Of a stretch of 64,000 nucleotides of DNA, positions 34,204-42,610 are shown piece after piece (positions within the stretch are counted from its first letter, which is position 1; each line of letters begins with the position of its first letter). The translations under genes were made by a program, and so were the position numbers. The notes under the pieces were generated by a model, which saw only the letters and a program-made list of their open reading frames with translations, did no database searches and had not been told where the DNA came from. Source of the stretch: Lachnospira eligens (GTDB taxonomy: Bacteria > Bacillota > Clostridia > Lachnospirales > Lachnospiraceae); assembly GCF_009680455.1 (NCBI RefSeq), contig NZ_WKRD01000005.1, forward strand, positions 1-64,000, in the 5' to 3' direction.

Positions 34204-34282
34204 GTATGAGCCGTCACCCAGCTGTAGGACACTCCGACCTGAAGCTTAGTGGCAGGAGATTAATATTTAGGAGGATTTAGAC
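34204..34282 (+). promoter_or_regulatory. rpsO 5' leader, possible S15 autoregulatory RNA
   Basis: The 79-base leader can fold: CAGCTGTAGG can pair with CCTGAAGCTTAG imperfectly, and GTCAC/GTGGC close a larger stem. Its 3' end carries AGGAGG before rpsO. S15 represses its own mRNA in several bacterial groups through different leader folds; that this is such a leader is inferred. Confidence 0.45.
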
Positions 34283-34549
34283 ATGATATCTAAGGAAAAG
34301 AAAGCAGAAATCATTGCTACTTATGGAAGAAAGCCAGGAGACACAGGTTCTCCAGAAGTTCAGGTAGCTATCTTAACAGAAAGAATCGCTGAGTTAACAG
34401 AACATCTTAAGGTTAACCAGAAGGATCACCACTCAAGAAGAGGTCTTCTTAAGATGGTTGGTAAGAGAAGAGCTTTACTTGCATATCTTAAGGATACAGA
34501 TATTGAATCTTACAGAAATCTTATTGAGCGTTTAGGCTTAAGAAAGTAA
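34283..34549 (+). CDS. rpsO: 30S ribosomal protein S15
   Basis: The 88-residue protein has the S15 features [38 protein letters not shown] and ends RLGLRK. It binds the central domain of 16S rRNA. AGGAGG lies 7 bases upstream of the ATG. A perfect 10-bp hairpin (34556-34565 with 34571-34580) without T run follows. Confidence 0.98.
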   Translation: MISKEKKAEIIATYGRKPGDTGSPEVQVAILTERIAELTEHLKVNQKDHHSRRGLLKMVGKRRALLAYLKDTDIESYRNLIERLGLRK

Positions 34550-34596
34550 TTAATCAGGGCGGAGTGTATAACTCCGCCCTATTGCGTTGTTAATGG

Positions 34597-34678
34597 CAGA
34601 AGGGATACCCCGAGACCACTGAAATGTATATCATGGCGGTAGTTTATGGTGTGTTTTTCAGTTGTTTCGGACCTTCTG
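34597..34678 (+). promoter_or_regulatory. Long stem-loop in the pnp leader
   Basis: CAGAAGG (34597-34603) pairs with CCTTCTG (34672-34678), and CCGAGACCACTGAAA (34610-34624) pairs with TTTCAGTTGTTTCGG (34656-34670) with two non-Watson-Crick positions. The loop is about 30 bases. In E. coli a long stem upstream of pnp is cut by RNase III and mediates autocontrol by PNPase; a similar role here is inferred. Confidence 0.6.
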
Positions 34679-34709
34679 TTAAATATATATTTTTATGGAA
34701 GGAGTTCAT

Positions 34710-36794
34710 ATGTTTAAACAGTATGAAATGGAACTCGCCGGAAGAACTTTAAGAGTTGATATCGGCAGAGTGTGTGCACAGGCTAACGGTGCTGCGTTAA
34801 TGCATTATGGTGATACTGTTGTTCTTTCAACAGCAACAGCATCTAAAGAACCAAGAGAAGGAATTGATTTCTTCCCATTAAGCGTTGAATATGAAGAGAA
34901 GATGTATGCCGCAGGAAAGATTCCTGGTGGATTTAACAAGAGAGAAGGTAAGGCATCTGAGAATGCTATCCTTACATCAAGAGTTATCGACAGACCTATG
35001 AGACCATTATTCCCTAAGGACTATCGTAATGATGTTACTCTTAATAACATGGTTATGTCAGTTGATGAGAATTGCAGACCAGAATTACTTGCTATGATTG
35101 GTTCTGCTATTGCTACATCTATTTCAGATATTCCATTTGACGGTCCATGTGCTACAACACAGATTGGTATGATTGATGGAGAATTCATCGTTAACCCATC
35201 TCAGGCACAGTGGCAGGATGGAGATCTTCAGCTTACAGTTGCTTCAACTAAGCAGAAGGTTATCATGATTGAAGCCGGAGCTAATGAGATTCCAGAAGAC
35301 AAGATGATTGAGGCTATATATAAGGCTCATGATATCAACCAGACAATCATTGCATTTATTGATAAGATTGTTGCTGAGGTTGGCAAGGAAAAGCATTCTT
35401 ATGTAAGCTGTGCTGTTCCTGCAGAGATGTTTGAGGCTATGAAGCAGGTTGTATCTCCAGAAGAGATGGAGGTTGCTGTATTCACAGATGACAAGCAGAC
35501 AAGAGAGAAGAATATTGATGCTGTAACTGAGAAGATGAAGGAAGCATTTGCAGATAACGAGGAATGGCTTGCAGTTCTTGGTGAGGCTGTTTACCAGTAC
35601 CAGAAGAAGACTGTACGTAAGATGATTTTAAAGGATCACAAGAGACCAGATGGAAGAGCTATTAACCAGATCAGACCACTTGCAGCTGAGGTTGATATTA
35701 TTCCTAGAGTTCATGGTTCTGCAATGTTTACAAGAGGACAGACACAGATATGTGATGTTGTTACTCTTGCACCTTTATCAGAGGCACAGAAGGTTGATGG
35801 TCTTGATGAGAATGTAACTACTAAGAGATACATACATCACTATAATTTCCCTTCATACTCTGTAGGTGAGACTAAGCCATCAAGAGGACCAGGACGTCGT
35901 GAAATCGGACATGGAGCATTAGCTGAGAAGGCACTTGTTCCTGTACTTCCATCAGAGGAAGAGTTTCCATATGCAATCCGTGCCGTTTCTGAGACATTTG
36001 AATCTAATGGTTCTACATCAATGGCTTCAACATGTGCATCTTGTATGTCTCTTATGGCAGCAGGTGTTCCTATTAAGAGAATGGTAGCCGGTATTTCATG
36101 TGGTCTTGTTACAGGCGAGACAGATGATGATTATATTGTACTTACTGATATCCAGGGACTTGAAGATTTCTTCGGAGATATGGATTTCAAGGTAACAGGT
36201 ACAACAGAAGGTATTACAGCTATCCAGATGGATATTAAGATTCACGGTCTTACAAGACCAATCGTTGAAGAGGCTATAAGAAGAACAAGAGAAGCAAGAC
36301 TTTTCATCATGGATACATGTATGAAGCCTGCTATTGCTGAGCCTAGAAAGACTGTTGGTGAGTATGCGCCTAAGATTATCCAGACATCTATTGACCCTGC
36401 TAAGATTGGCGAAGTAGTTGGACAGCGTGGTAAGACAATCAACGCAATCATTGATGAGTGCGGTGTCAAGATTGATATTACTGATGATGGATTCGTTTCT
36501 GTATGTGGTGTTGAGCAGGCAGGAATGGATAAGGCTATGAAGTATATCAAGACTATTGTAGAAGACTTCGAAGAAGGCAAGATATATGAAGGTAAGGTTG
36601 TAAGCATTAAGGAATTCGGTGCATTCGTAGAGTTTGCTCCTGGCAAGGAAGGAATGGTTCACATTTCTAAGATTTCTAATGAGAGAATCAACCATGTTGA
36701 AGATGTTCTTACACTTGGCGATCATGTAAAGTGCAAGTGTATGGGTAAGGATAAGATGGGAAGAATCAGCTTCTCAATCAAGGATGCAATTTAA
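34710..36794 (+). CDS. pnp: Polyribonucleotide nucleotidyltransferase (PNPase)
   Basis: The start at 34710 follows GGAAGGAG by 5 bases; the in-frame ATG at 34695 is upstream of that site. The 694-residue protein has two RNase PH domains (the second with GRREIGHGALAEKAL), an all-alpha linker, a KH domain (VVGQRGKTINAI) and a C-terminal S1 domain (EGKVVSIKEFGAFVEF). It degrades RNA 3' to 5' by phosphorolysis. Directly after rpsO as in most bacteria. Confidence 0.98.
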   Translation: MFKQYEMELAGRTLRVDIGRVCAQANGAALMHYGDTVVLSTATASKEPREGIDFFPLSVEYEEKMYAAGKIPGGFNKREGKASENAILTSRVIDRPMRPLFPKDYRNDVTLNNMVMSVDENCRPELLAMIGSAIATSISDIPFDGPCATTQIGMIDGEFIVNPSQAQWQDGDLQLTVASTKQKVIMIEAGANEIPEDKMIEAIYKAHDINQTIIAFIDKIVAEVGKEKHSYVSCAVPAEMFEAMKQVVSPEEMEVAVFTDDKQTREKNIDAVTEKMKEAFADNEEWLAVLGEAVYQYQKKTVRKMILKDHKRPDGRAINQIRPLAAEVDIIPRVHGSAMFTRGQTQICDVVTLAPLSEAQKVDGLDENVTTKRYIHHYNFPSYSVGETKPSRGPGRREIGHGALAEKALVPVLPSEEEFPYAIRAVSETFESNGSTSMASTCASCMSLMAAGVPIKRMVAGISCGLVTGETDDDYIVLTDIQGLEDFFGDMDFKVTGTTEGITAIQMDIKIHGLTRPIVEEAIRRTREARLFIMDTCMKPAIAEPRKTVGEYAPKIIQTSIDPAKIGEVVGQRGKTINAIIDECGVKIDITDDGFVSVCGVEQAGMDKAMKYIKTIVEDFEEGKIYEGKVVSIKEFGAFVEFAPGKEGMVHISKISNERINHVEDVLTLGDHVKCKCMGKDKMGRISFSIKDAI

Positions 36795-36854
36795 TTAATA
36801 TGAGAGCATATTAATTAAATACGGGTTTGAACAGATTGTATCTGTTCAAACCCG
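36791..36854 (+). terminator. Two consecutive perfect hairpins after pnp
   Basis: TTAATTAATATG (36791-36802) pairs with CATATTAATTAA (36807-36818), and CGGGTTTGAACAGAT (36822-36836) with ATCTGTTCAAACCCG (36840-36854). The first overlaps the pnp stop codon. Neither is followed by a T run, so termination is uncertain; they may protect the mRNA end. Confidence 0.55.
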
Positions 36855-36904
36855 GCAATATAGAAGCATGAGTTATATTTGGTTATAGAAAAGAGGATAC
36901 GATT

Positions 36905-37327
36905 ATGGTAGATCAGAATTGTGCATATTGTGTAGAGGGTGACCTCGTAGCTAAGTTTGGTATTAAGATATGTGAGCTTGAGACATCTAAGGTATATCTG
37001 TTCAAGGAGCAGAGTCATCCTGGAAGATGTATCGTAGCACATAAGAAGCATGTTGGTGATATGAACGAGTTAACTGCAGAAGAGAGAGCTGCTTACTTTG
37101 AGGATGTTGCAAGAGTAGCAAGAGCTATCATGGCTGCTTTCCACCCAGATAAGGTTAACTATGGTGCATATGGTGATACAGGTCATCACCTTCATTTCCA
37201 TCTCTGCCCTAAGTATAAGGACGAGTTCGAATGGGGTGGAGTATTCCTTATGAACCCAGATAAGAAGTATCTTACAGATGCTGAATATGCAGAGATGATT
37301 GAGAAGATTAAAGCAAACATTAAGTAA
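36905..37327 (+). CDS. HIT-family nucleotide-binding protein
   Basis: The 140-residue protein has CPxC-like CAYC near the start, a HIT core, and the catalytic motif GHHLHFHLCPK (H-x-H-x-H). It is a nucleotidyl hydrolase or transferase of the HINT type. AAGAGG lies upstream. It starts 50 bases after the pnp hairpins and is followed closely by the YebC gene. Confidence 0.9.
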   Translation: MVDQNCAYCVEGDLVAKFGIKICELETSKVYLFKEQSHPGRCIVAHKKHVGDMNELTAEERAAYFEDVARVARAIMAAFHPDKVNYGAYGDTGHHLHFHLCPKYKDEFEWGGVFLMNPDKKYLTDAEYAEMIEKIKANIK

Positions 37328-37346
37328 TTTGAAATGAGGTATTTTT

Positions 37347-38090
37347 ATGTCAGGACATTCAAAATTTGCGAATATCGCGCATAAGAAGGCAGCCAATGAT
37401 GCAGCTAAGGGTAAAATCTTTACAAGACTTGGTAAGGAGCTTATGATTGCTGTTAAAGAAGGCGGTCCGGATGTTAATAATAATAGTAAGTTAAGACAGG
37501 TTGTTGCTAAGTGTAAAGCAGCTAATATGCCTAATGATACAATTGACAGAGCTATTAAGAAGGCTGCAAGTAATGATATGTCTAACTACGAATCAGTTAC
37601 ATATGAAGGATATGGTCCTAACGGAACAGCTATTATCGTAGAGGCTCTTACTGATAACAGAAACAGAGCTGCTTCTAATATCCGTAGTGCTTTCACTAAG
37701 GGTGGCGGTAATGTTGGTACTCCAGGCTGTGTATCATTCATGTTCGACAACAAGGGACAGATGATTGTAGACAAGGAAGAATATACCGGAGATGCTGATG
37801 AGCTTATGATGTTAGCTCTTGATGCTGGTGCAGATGACTTCAATGAAGAAGAGGATTGTTATGAAATCCTTACTTCACCAGAGGAGTTTGATGCTGTTAA
37901 CCAGGCATTAGCTGATGCCGGAGTAACATTTGCTTCAGCAGAGGTTACTATGATTCCACAGACAACTGTTGACCTTACATCTGAGGATGATATTAAGAAG
38001 ATGAACAGAATCTTAGGACTTTTAGATGAAGATGATGATGTTCAGAATGTATATCATAACTGGAATGAACCAGAAGAAGATGAAGAATAA
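37347..38090 (+). CDS. YebC/PmpR family transcriptional regulator
   Basis: The 247-residue protein begins MSGHSKFANIAHKKAANDAAKGKIFTRLGKEL, the family start (usually MAGHSKW), and has GPNGTAIIVEALTDNRNR and GGNVGTPGCVSFMF. Members act in transcription or as translation activators that help ribosomes past poly-proline (TACO1 type). The acidic C-terminus is normal. A terminator (38104-38141) follows. Confidence 0.95.
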   Translation: MSGHSKFANIAHKKAANDAAKGKIFTRLGKELMIAVKEGGPDVNNNSKLRQVVAKCKAANMPNDTIDRAIKKAASNDMSNYESVTYEGYGPNGTAIIVEALTDNRNRAASNIRSAFTKGGGNVGTPGCVSFMFDNKGQMIVDKEEYTGDADELMMLALDAGADDFNEEEDCYEILTSPEEFDAVNQALADAGVTFASAEVTMIPQTTVDLTSEDDIKKMNRILGLLDEDDDVQNVYHNWNEPEEDEE

Positions 38091-38103
38091 TTAATTATGA
38101 AAG

Positions 38104-38141
38104 AAGATTCTCATGCGAGTTTGGTATGAGAGTCTTTTTTT
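38104..38141 (+). terminator. Terminator after the YebC gene
   Basis: AAGATTCTCAT (38104-38114) pairs with ATGAGAGTCTT (38126-38136) apart from one position, followed by a T run. Confidence 0.82.
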
Positions 38142-38196
38142 ATTGCTGTAAATGTGTTATCATTATATCATTAATTGCGTGTAATGGAGAAAAACT

Positions 38197-39048
38197 ATGC
38201 TTTTACAGGAGATGACCGAGGATAATAACCTGATAATTGAATTAAGCATGAATGGACAGAAATATGAGTTTCCATCTAAGGTTATAAGAAAAGTTAATCA
38301 GGGCGTATTGGTTGAGCCAATAAGAATTAATGGTAAGATATTAAGCTTTAATTCTTCAGGTGGCGGTATAACGGTAAGTATATATATGATAAGAGACGGT
38401 AAGCCTCCAATGTTGTGGAAAGGTGTTGCAGTTAATTCAATCAGAGAAGAGGAAGGAACATTATATAAGATTTCAGCTAATGGAGAAGGCTTTGAAGTTA
38501 ACAGACGAGGGGCTTTCAGGCTGTTTATAGGTATCTCCGGTGTTGCACAGTTAGGAACTAACCGTAAGGCAGTTGATGTTATTGTTAAAGATGTGAGTGA
38601 GAGTGGATTCTCTTTTGTTGGCACGGAGGATATGGACAATGTCATTAATATGCCGGTAAGACTTGTGTTTGCTGACTTTAATCAGAATTACAGTCTTATG
38701 GGGATTATTGTGAGGAAGGTTGTTATCGGTGAGAACAAGATAGTATATGGATGCAGGTTAGGCGTGCGTAATGCTAACCTTGAACAGTATATAAGCCAGA
38801 AGCAGAGACAGATGTTATCAATGAACCATGGCAATTTTGCATTTCAGAATAAGGAGATACTGGAGAAAGCTCTTAAGGAACCGGGCAGGGCAGACAGGAC
38901 AGCACAGGAACAAGAACCGGATGATAAGAATTATAAGAAAAAGCAGATCAAGAATGACGGAACATATAAAGAAAGAGATATTAATAAAGTTGGTAAAACT
39001 GAACGAAGAGATATATTCAGAGATACACTTGAAAGGAAGAAGGTATGA
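38197..39048 (+). CDS. PilZ-domain protein (cyclic di-GMP binding, YcgR-like)
   Basis: The 283-residue protein has an N-terminal YcgR-like domain (about 1-95). A PilZ domain follows with RRGAFR (103-108) and DVSESGF (132-138), matching the RxxxR and D/NxSxxG motifs that bind cyclic di-GMP. The last 80 residues are charged and probably disordered. YcgR-type proteins act as flagellar brakes. It overlaps the next gene, which resembles the flagellar YvyF. Confidence 0.85.
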   Translation: MLLQEMTEDNNLIIELSMNGQKYEFPSKVIRKVNQGVLVEPIRINGKILSFNSSGGGITVSIYMIRDGKPPMLWKGVAVNSIREEEGTLYKISANGEGFEVNRRGAFRLFIGISGVAQLGTNRKAVDVIVKDVSESGFSFVGTEDMDNVINMPVRLVFADFNQNYSLMGIIVRKVVIGENKIVYGCRLGVRNANLEQYISQKQRQMLSMNHGNFAFQNKEILEKALKEPGRADRTAQEQEPDDKNYKKKQIKNDGTYKERDINKVGKTERRDIFRDTLERKKV

Positions 39049-39566
39049 TTATGAAACCTACTTTAAGGCAGATTGAGGAAAGAGAAAAGCAGAAAAAGGA
39101 AAAGCGCCAGATTGATACGCTGATTAAATATGACCGTGCCAAGATATGTCCAAAGTGTGGGGAACTTATGCGTTATGCATTTGGAGAAGTGTTTAAGTGT
39201 GACAACTGTGGAGCAGAGGAACTGACATCTTTTGGCAAGGTGAGAAAATATATAGAAGACCATGGTCCTTCTAATGCAGCTAATATATCAGATGGAACAG
39301 GGGTTCCTGTATCAACAATTAACAGGTATCTGCGAGAAGGAAGAATAGAGATTCCTGACGGTTCGGACAGCTATATCAAATGTGAGGACTGTGGAGCAGA
39401 GATAAGATACGGAAGATATTGTCCGGCATGTGCAGCAAAGCATAACAAAGGTCAGAATGTCGGTATATTTAATTCTGAAGCAGGAGAAGTTCCAAAGCAT
39501 AAGAGAGATGCATATGGTAAGATGCATACTCTTGATGTAATGGAAAAGACAAGGAATAAAAGATAA
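39045..39566 (+). CDS. Zinc-ribbon and helix-turn-helix protein, YvyF-like
   Basis: The 173-residue protein has one zinc ribbon (C35-x2-C38 with C52-x2-C55), a central helix-turn-helix (about 65-105; VRKYIEDHG, GVPVSTINRYLREGRIEIP) and a second ribbon (C113-x2-C116, C126-x2-C129). The middle resembles the flagellar-operon protein YvyF, with a ribbon added at each end. Start at 39045 (ATGA overlap with the PilZ gene) or at 39051; both have a usable ribosome site. It may be a regulator linked to motility; this is inferred from the pairing. Confidence 0.75.
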   Translation: MIMKPTLRQIEEREKQKKEKRQIDTLIKYDRAKICPKCGELMRYAFGEVFKCDNCGAEELTSFGKVRKYIEDHGPSNAANISDGTGVPVSTINRYLREGRIEIPDGSDSYIKCEDCGAEIRYGRYCPACAAKHNKGQNVGIFNSEAGEVPKHKRDAYGKMHTLDVMEKTRNKR

Positions 39567-39594
39567 GAACAATATAATAATGAAAGAACAGTAA

Positions 39595-39632
39595 AAGCCC
39601 GTTGGTTAAGAGATTAACCAGCGGGTTTTTTC
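39595..39632 (+). terminator. Terminator after the YvyF-like gene
   Basis: CCCGTTGGTTAA (39598-39609) and TTAACCAGCGGG (39614-39625) form a stem with one G-U pair. The T run reaches 39631. Confidence 0.85.
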
Positions 39633-39670
39633 TATAGATACATATAATAAGGATAAATGAGGAGAACAAA

Positions 39671-39820
39671 ATGAAGAAAATGTTTATTACAGAGAGAAGC
39701 ATAGAAGGAACAGAATGATGAACTTTCAGGGAAGAATGATGAACTTTCAATAAAGAATAATGAGTTACAGGCAGAAGTTGAAAGGTTAAAGAAGTTATTA
39801 GCAGAACAGAATAAGTAGTA
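39671..39820 (+). pseudogene. Short frameshifted coiled-coil gene remnant
   Basis: An ATG at 39671, after AGGAGAAC, opens a 15-codon frame ending at 39718. In the next frame, with no start of its own, there is a coiled-coil stretch with repeat units NDELSGK and NDELSIK, followed by NNELQAEVERLKKLLAEQNK to a stop near 39820. Joining the two needs one frameshift around 39700. It looks like a decayed tail of a longer coiled-coil gene. Confidence 0.45.
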
Positions 39821-39860
39821 AAAAAGCCGTTACCACAAATGTTGTGGCAGCGGCTTTTGT
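39821..39860. terminator. Bidirectional terminator before uxaC
   Basis: AAAAGCCGTT-A-CCACAA pairs with TTGTGG-C-AGCGGCTTTT, with A and T runs on both sides. It lies between the remnant on the plus strand and uxaC ending on the minus strand. Confidence 0.8.
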
Positions 39861-39875
39861 CTTTTTAGGTATTAA

Positions 39876-41282
39876 TTAAAGATCAAATCCAAAGTATCTT
39901 ACAGCGTTGTTGTATGAGATACCTTCAACTATCTTCTTTAATGCCTTCTCATCTGCTGGGTATTCACCATTCTCTACCCATCCACCGATAAGCTCGCACA
40001 TGATTCTTCTGAAGTACTCATGTCTTGTGTATGAGAGGAAGCTTCTTGAATCTGTAAGCATTCCGATGAAGTTACCAAGAAGACTTAAGTTAGCAAGGCT
40101 TGTCATCTGGTTAGTCATACCAACCTTATGATCGTTGAACCACCAAGCTGAACCCTGCTGAATCTTGCCAACAGCCTTAGAATCCTGGAAGCATCCGATA
40201 ACTGTTCCGATAGCAGCGTTAACTGAAGGGTTAAGTGAGTAAATGATTGTCTTAGGAAGCTCATCTGTAGCATTAAGTGCGTTAAGGAACTGAGCCATCT
40301 CAGCAGAGCAGTCATATGTGTTAATGCAGTCAAATCCAGTATCTGGACCTAACTGGTCATAACGGAATCTGTTATTATCACGGATTGTACCATAATGTAA
40401 CTGCATTACCCAGTTACGCTTGTTGTATTCTTTACCTACAGATACCATGAATGCTGTCTTGAACTTGTTCATCTCTTCTGTAGTGATAGCAGAACCAGAA
40501 AATCTCTTAGCAAAGATTGCTTCGATTTCTTCTTCTGTGTATGGCTTGTACATTACATACTCAAGAGCGTGATCTGATACTGAGCATCCCATAGAAGCAA
40601 AGAAATCCATACGGTTTCTAAGAGCATCCATTAATGAAGCAAATGAATTAACTTTAATTCCGCTTACATTAGATAATGTCTCAAGGTAATCAAGATATTC
40701 AGGCTTTTCGATGTTCATAGCCTTGTCAGGTCTCCATGCAGGAAGTACCTGTACGTCAAATGTCTTATCATCCTTAAGAACCTGATGCCACTCAAGTGAG
40801 TCAACAGGATCATCTGTTGTACAGATTAATGTAACATTTGACTGCTTGATAAGGTTACGAACTGACATAGAATCTTCCTGTAGCTTTGCATTACAGAGAT
40901 TCCATACTTCCTCAGCTGTATCGCCGTTGAGAATACCGTTGTATCCGAAGTATCTCTGAAGTTCAAGGTGGCTCCAGTGATAAAGTGGGTTACCGATAGC
41001 CATCTCAAGAGTCTCAGCCCATTTCTGGAACTTCTCGCGGTCAGAAGCATCACCTGTGATGTACTTCTCATCAACACCGTTAGTTCTCATCTGACGCCAC
41101 TTGTAATGATCGCCACCAAGCCATACCTGTGTGATGTTCTCAAACTTTCTGTCTTCAGCGATTTCCTTAGGATTGATATGGCAGTGATAGTCAAGTATTG
41201 GCATCTTAGCTGCATAATCGTGGAATAAATGCTGAGCTGTTGGAGTTGAAAGTAAAAAGTCTTTGTCCATGAACTGTTTCAT
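39876..41282 (-). CDS. uxaC: Glucuronate (uronate) isomerase
   Basis: The 468-residue protein has the metal-binding DYHCHINP (H33, H35) near the start and the conserved block YNKRNWVMQLHYGTIRDNN and TDSRSFLSYTRHEYFRR near the end. It converts D-glucuronate to fructuronate and D-galacturonate to tagaturonate. It lies 21 bases downstream of the LacI-type regulator on the same strand, with AGGAGG before its start. Tagaturonate is the substrate of UxaB, encoded on the opposite strand. Confidence 0.96.
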   Translation of the reverse strand: MKQFMDKDFLLSTPTAQHLFHDYAAKMPILDYHCHINPKEIAEDRKFENITQVWLGGDHYKWRQMRTNGVDEKYITGDASDREKFQKWAETLEMAIGNPLYHWSHLELQRYFGYNGILNGDTAEEVWNLCNAKLQEDSMSVRNLIKQSNVTLICTTDDPVDSLEWHQVLKDDKTFDVQVLPAWRPDKAMNIEKPEYLDYLETLSNVSGIKVNSFASLMDALRNRMDFFASMGCSVSDHALEYVMYKPYTEEEIEAIFAKRFSGSAITTEEMNKFKTAFMVSVGKEYNKRNWVMQLHYGTIRDNNRFRYDQLGPDTGFDCINTYDCSAEMAQFLNALNATDELPKTIIYSLNPSVNAAIGTVIGCFQDSKAVGKIQQGSAWWFNDHKVGMTNQMTSLANLSLLGNFIGMLTDSRSFLSYTRHEYFRRIMCELIGGWVENGEYPADEKALKKIVEGISYNNAVRYFGFDL

Positions 41283-41303
41283 GATTCATAATCCTCCTGT
41301 GAA

Positions 41304-42314
41304 TTAAAATATTGTTGTGTTGCGTTTTATTATATCAGCGGCGATGATACTGTGATTGTCAGCATCTTCACCGGATAAAACCTTCATTAGCACGCTTACC
41401 GCGCATGAGGATAGTTCCTCAACCTTACTGTCAATAGAGGTAAGTTCAGGTTCTGTACATAATGAAAGAACAGAGTTATTGTATCCAATAACCTCTAAAT
41501 CCTCAGGAATTCTGATTCCGTGAGTATGTGCAAACTTGACAGCACCGGCAGCGATAGAGTCATCAGATGTCATAACGGCATCAAACTTCATTCCTTTATC
41601 ATATAGATATGTAAGATAATCCCTGGCATGAGATATGTTCTTGCCACACAGATGATGGAATTCATCCGGGAGAGTAATACCAGCTTCATTAATTGCTTTA
41701 AGATAGCCGTGGTACTTATTCATGCCACTGTATGAAGTACTCGTATATAAGTAAACTATATTACGATGTGAATTATTTATCAAGAGTTTTGTCGCATTGT
41801 ATACAGCTTCTTCATCATTGCACATTACTGAATAAATGTTGGCAGCGTCCAGATAGCCGTTGACCAGAACTATAGGAACATCTTTAGCTGCATTAATAAT
41901 GTAGTCGTTGTTATGTTCACTGGTATTTTCTACAAACTGTGAACCGGCAAGAATAATTCCGTCAACTCTTTTACTCAAAAGAAGCTCGAGATAATTCTTC
42001 TTATTATTATAATCTTTACCAGTGCAGCAAAGAATAGAGTCGTAGTTGTATTTGCGAAGCTCCTGTTCAAGATAGTAAACAGCGTTGGCAAGGTATATAT
42101 CAGATGAATCTATGCACATAATGCCAATTGTCTTCATAGTATTAAGACCTAATCCTCTTGCAAATACATTAGGAGTGTAGTCTAATTCTTTCATTGCATT
42201 AATAACTTTGTCTCTTGTCTTTTCAGAAACCCTGGTGTTGCCGTTAAGAACCCTTGAAACTGTTGCTATGGATACACCAGCTTTTTTAGAAACATCATAT
42301 ATATTAATATTCAT
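41304..42314 (-). CDS. LacI-family regulator of hexuronate genes
   Basis: The start at 42314 follows GAGG by 6 bases; an ATG four codons upstream is possible. The 336-residue protein has a LacI helix-turn-helix (NIYDVSKKAGVSIATVSRVLN) and hinge. A periplasmic-binding-like sensor domain (about 60-335) follows. LacI-type proteins bind palindromes with a central CG; TGTAAGCGCTTACA at 42381 and a near copy at 42509 lie between it and uxaB. It likely senses a hexuronate or KDG; which one cannot be told. Confidence 0.88.
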   Translation of the reverse strand: MNINIYDVSKKAGVSIATVSRVLNGNTRVSEKTRDKVINAMKELDYTPNVFARGLGLNTMKTIGIMCIDSSDIYLANAVYYLEQELRKYNYDSILCCTGKDYNNKKNYLELLLSKRVDGIILAGSQFVENTSEHNNDYIINAAKDVPIVLVNGYLDAANIYSVMCNDEEAVYNATKLLINNSHRNIVYLYTSTSYSGMNKYHGYLKAINEAGITLPDEFHHLCGKNISHARDYLTYLYDKGMKFDAVMTSDDSIAAGAVKFAHTHGIRIPEDLEVIGYNNSVLSLCTEPELTSIDSKVEELSSCAVSVLMKVLSGEDADNHSIIAADIIKRNTTIF

Positions 42315-42380
42315 GTGCGACCTCATCTCTTGACGAATGTAAATGTATCGCCTAACAAAAATTGATAAAAAATGAATAAA

Positions 42381-42394
42381 TGTAAGCGCTTACA
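42381..42394. promoter_or_regulatory. LacI/CcpA-type operator 1
   Basis: TGTAAGCGCTTACA is a perfect 14-bp palindrome with central CG, upstream of the LacI-type regulator. It also fits the CcpA cre consensus TGWAANCGNTWNCA, so global catabolite control is an alternative. Confidence 0.7.
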
Positions 42395-42474
42395 TATTGA
42401 TAAATGAATTATACAATGGTATTATTATAAAAACAAGTGTAATGTAAGAATTTTTTAAAAAGCAGAAAAATGTA

Positions 42475-42503
42475 TTGACTTAGAGCATTTTTAAGTATAT
42501 TTT
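42475..42503 (+). promoter_or_regulatory. uxaB promoter
   Basis: TTGACT (42475-42480), 17 bp, TATTTT (42498-42503). The operator at 42509 lies directly after it. Confidence 0.6.
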
Positions 42504-42508
42504 ATTTA

Positions 42509-42522
42509 TGAAAGCGCTTACA
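42509..42522. promoter_or_regulatory. LacI/CcpA-type operator 2
   Basis: TGAAAGCGCTTACA differs from operator 1 by one base and also fits the cre consensus. It sits 5 bases after the -10 of uxaB, where a bound repressor would block transcription. Confidence 0.7.
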
Positions 42523-42610
42523 TGCACTTATTTACATACCATTTACTGGTTAATAATTAGGGACCGTTATCGTAAAACGGATTATTCCCAATGAAAAAAG
42601 GAGATTTAAG

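Noticed and set aside
36096..36725. Minus-strand open frame of 209 codons within pnp
   Set aside because: pnp is certain on the plus strand; the reverse frame lacks a ribosome site and a recognisable domain.
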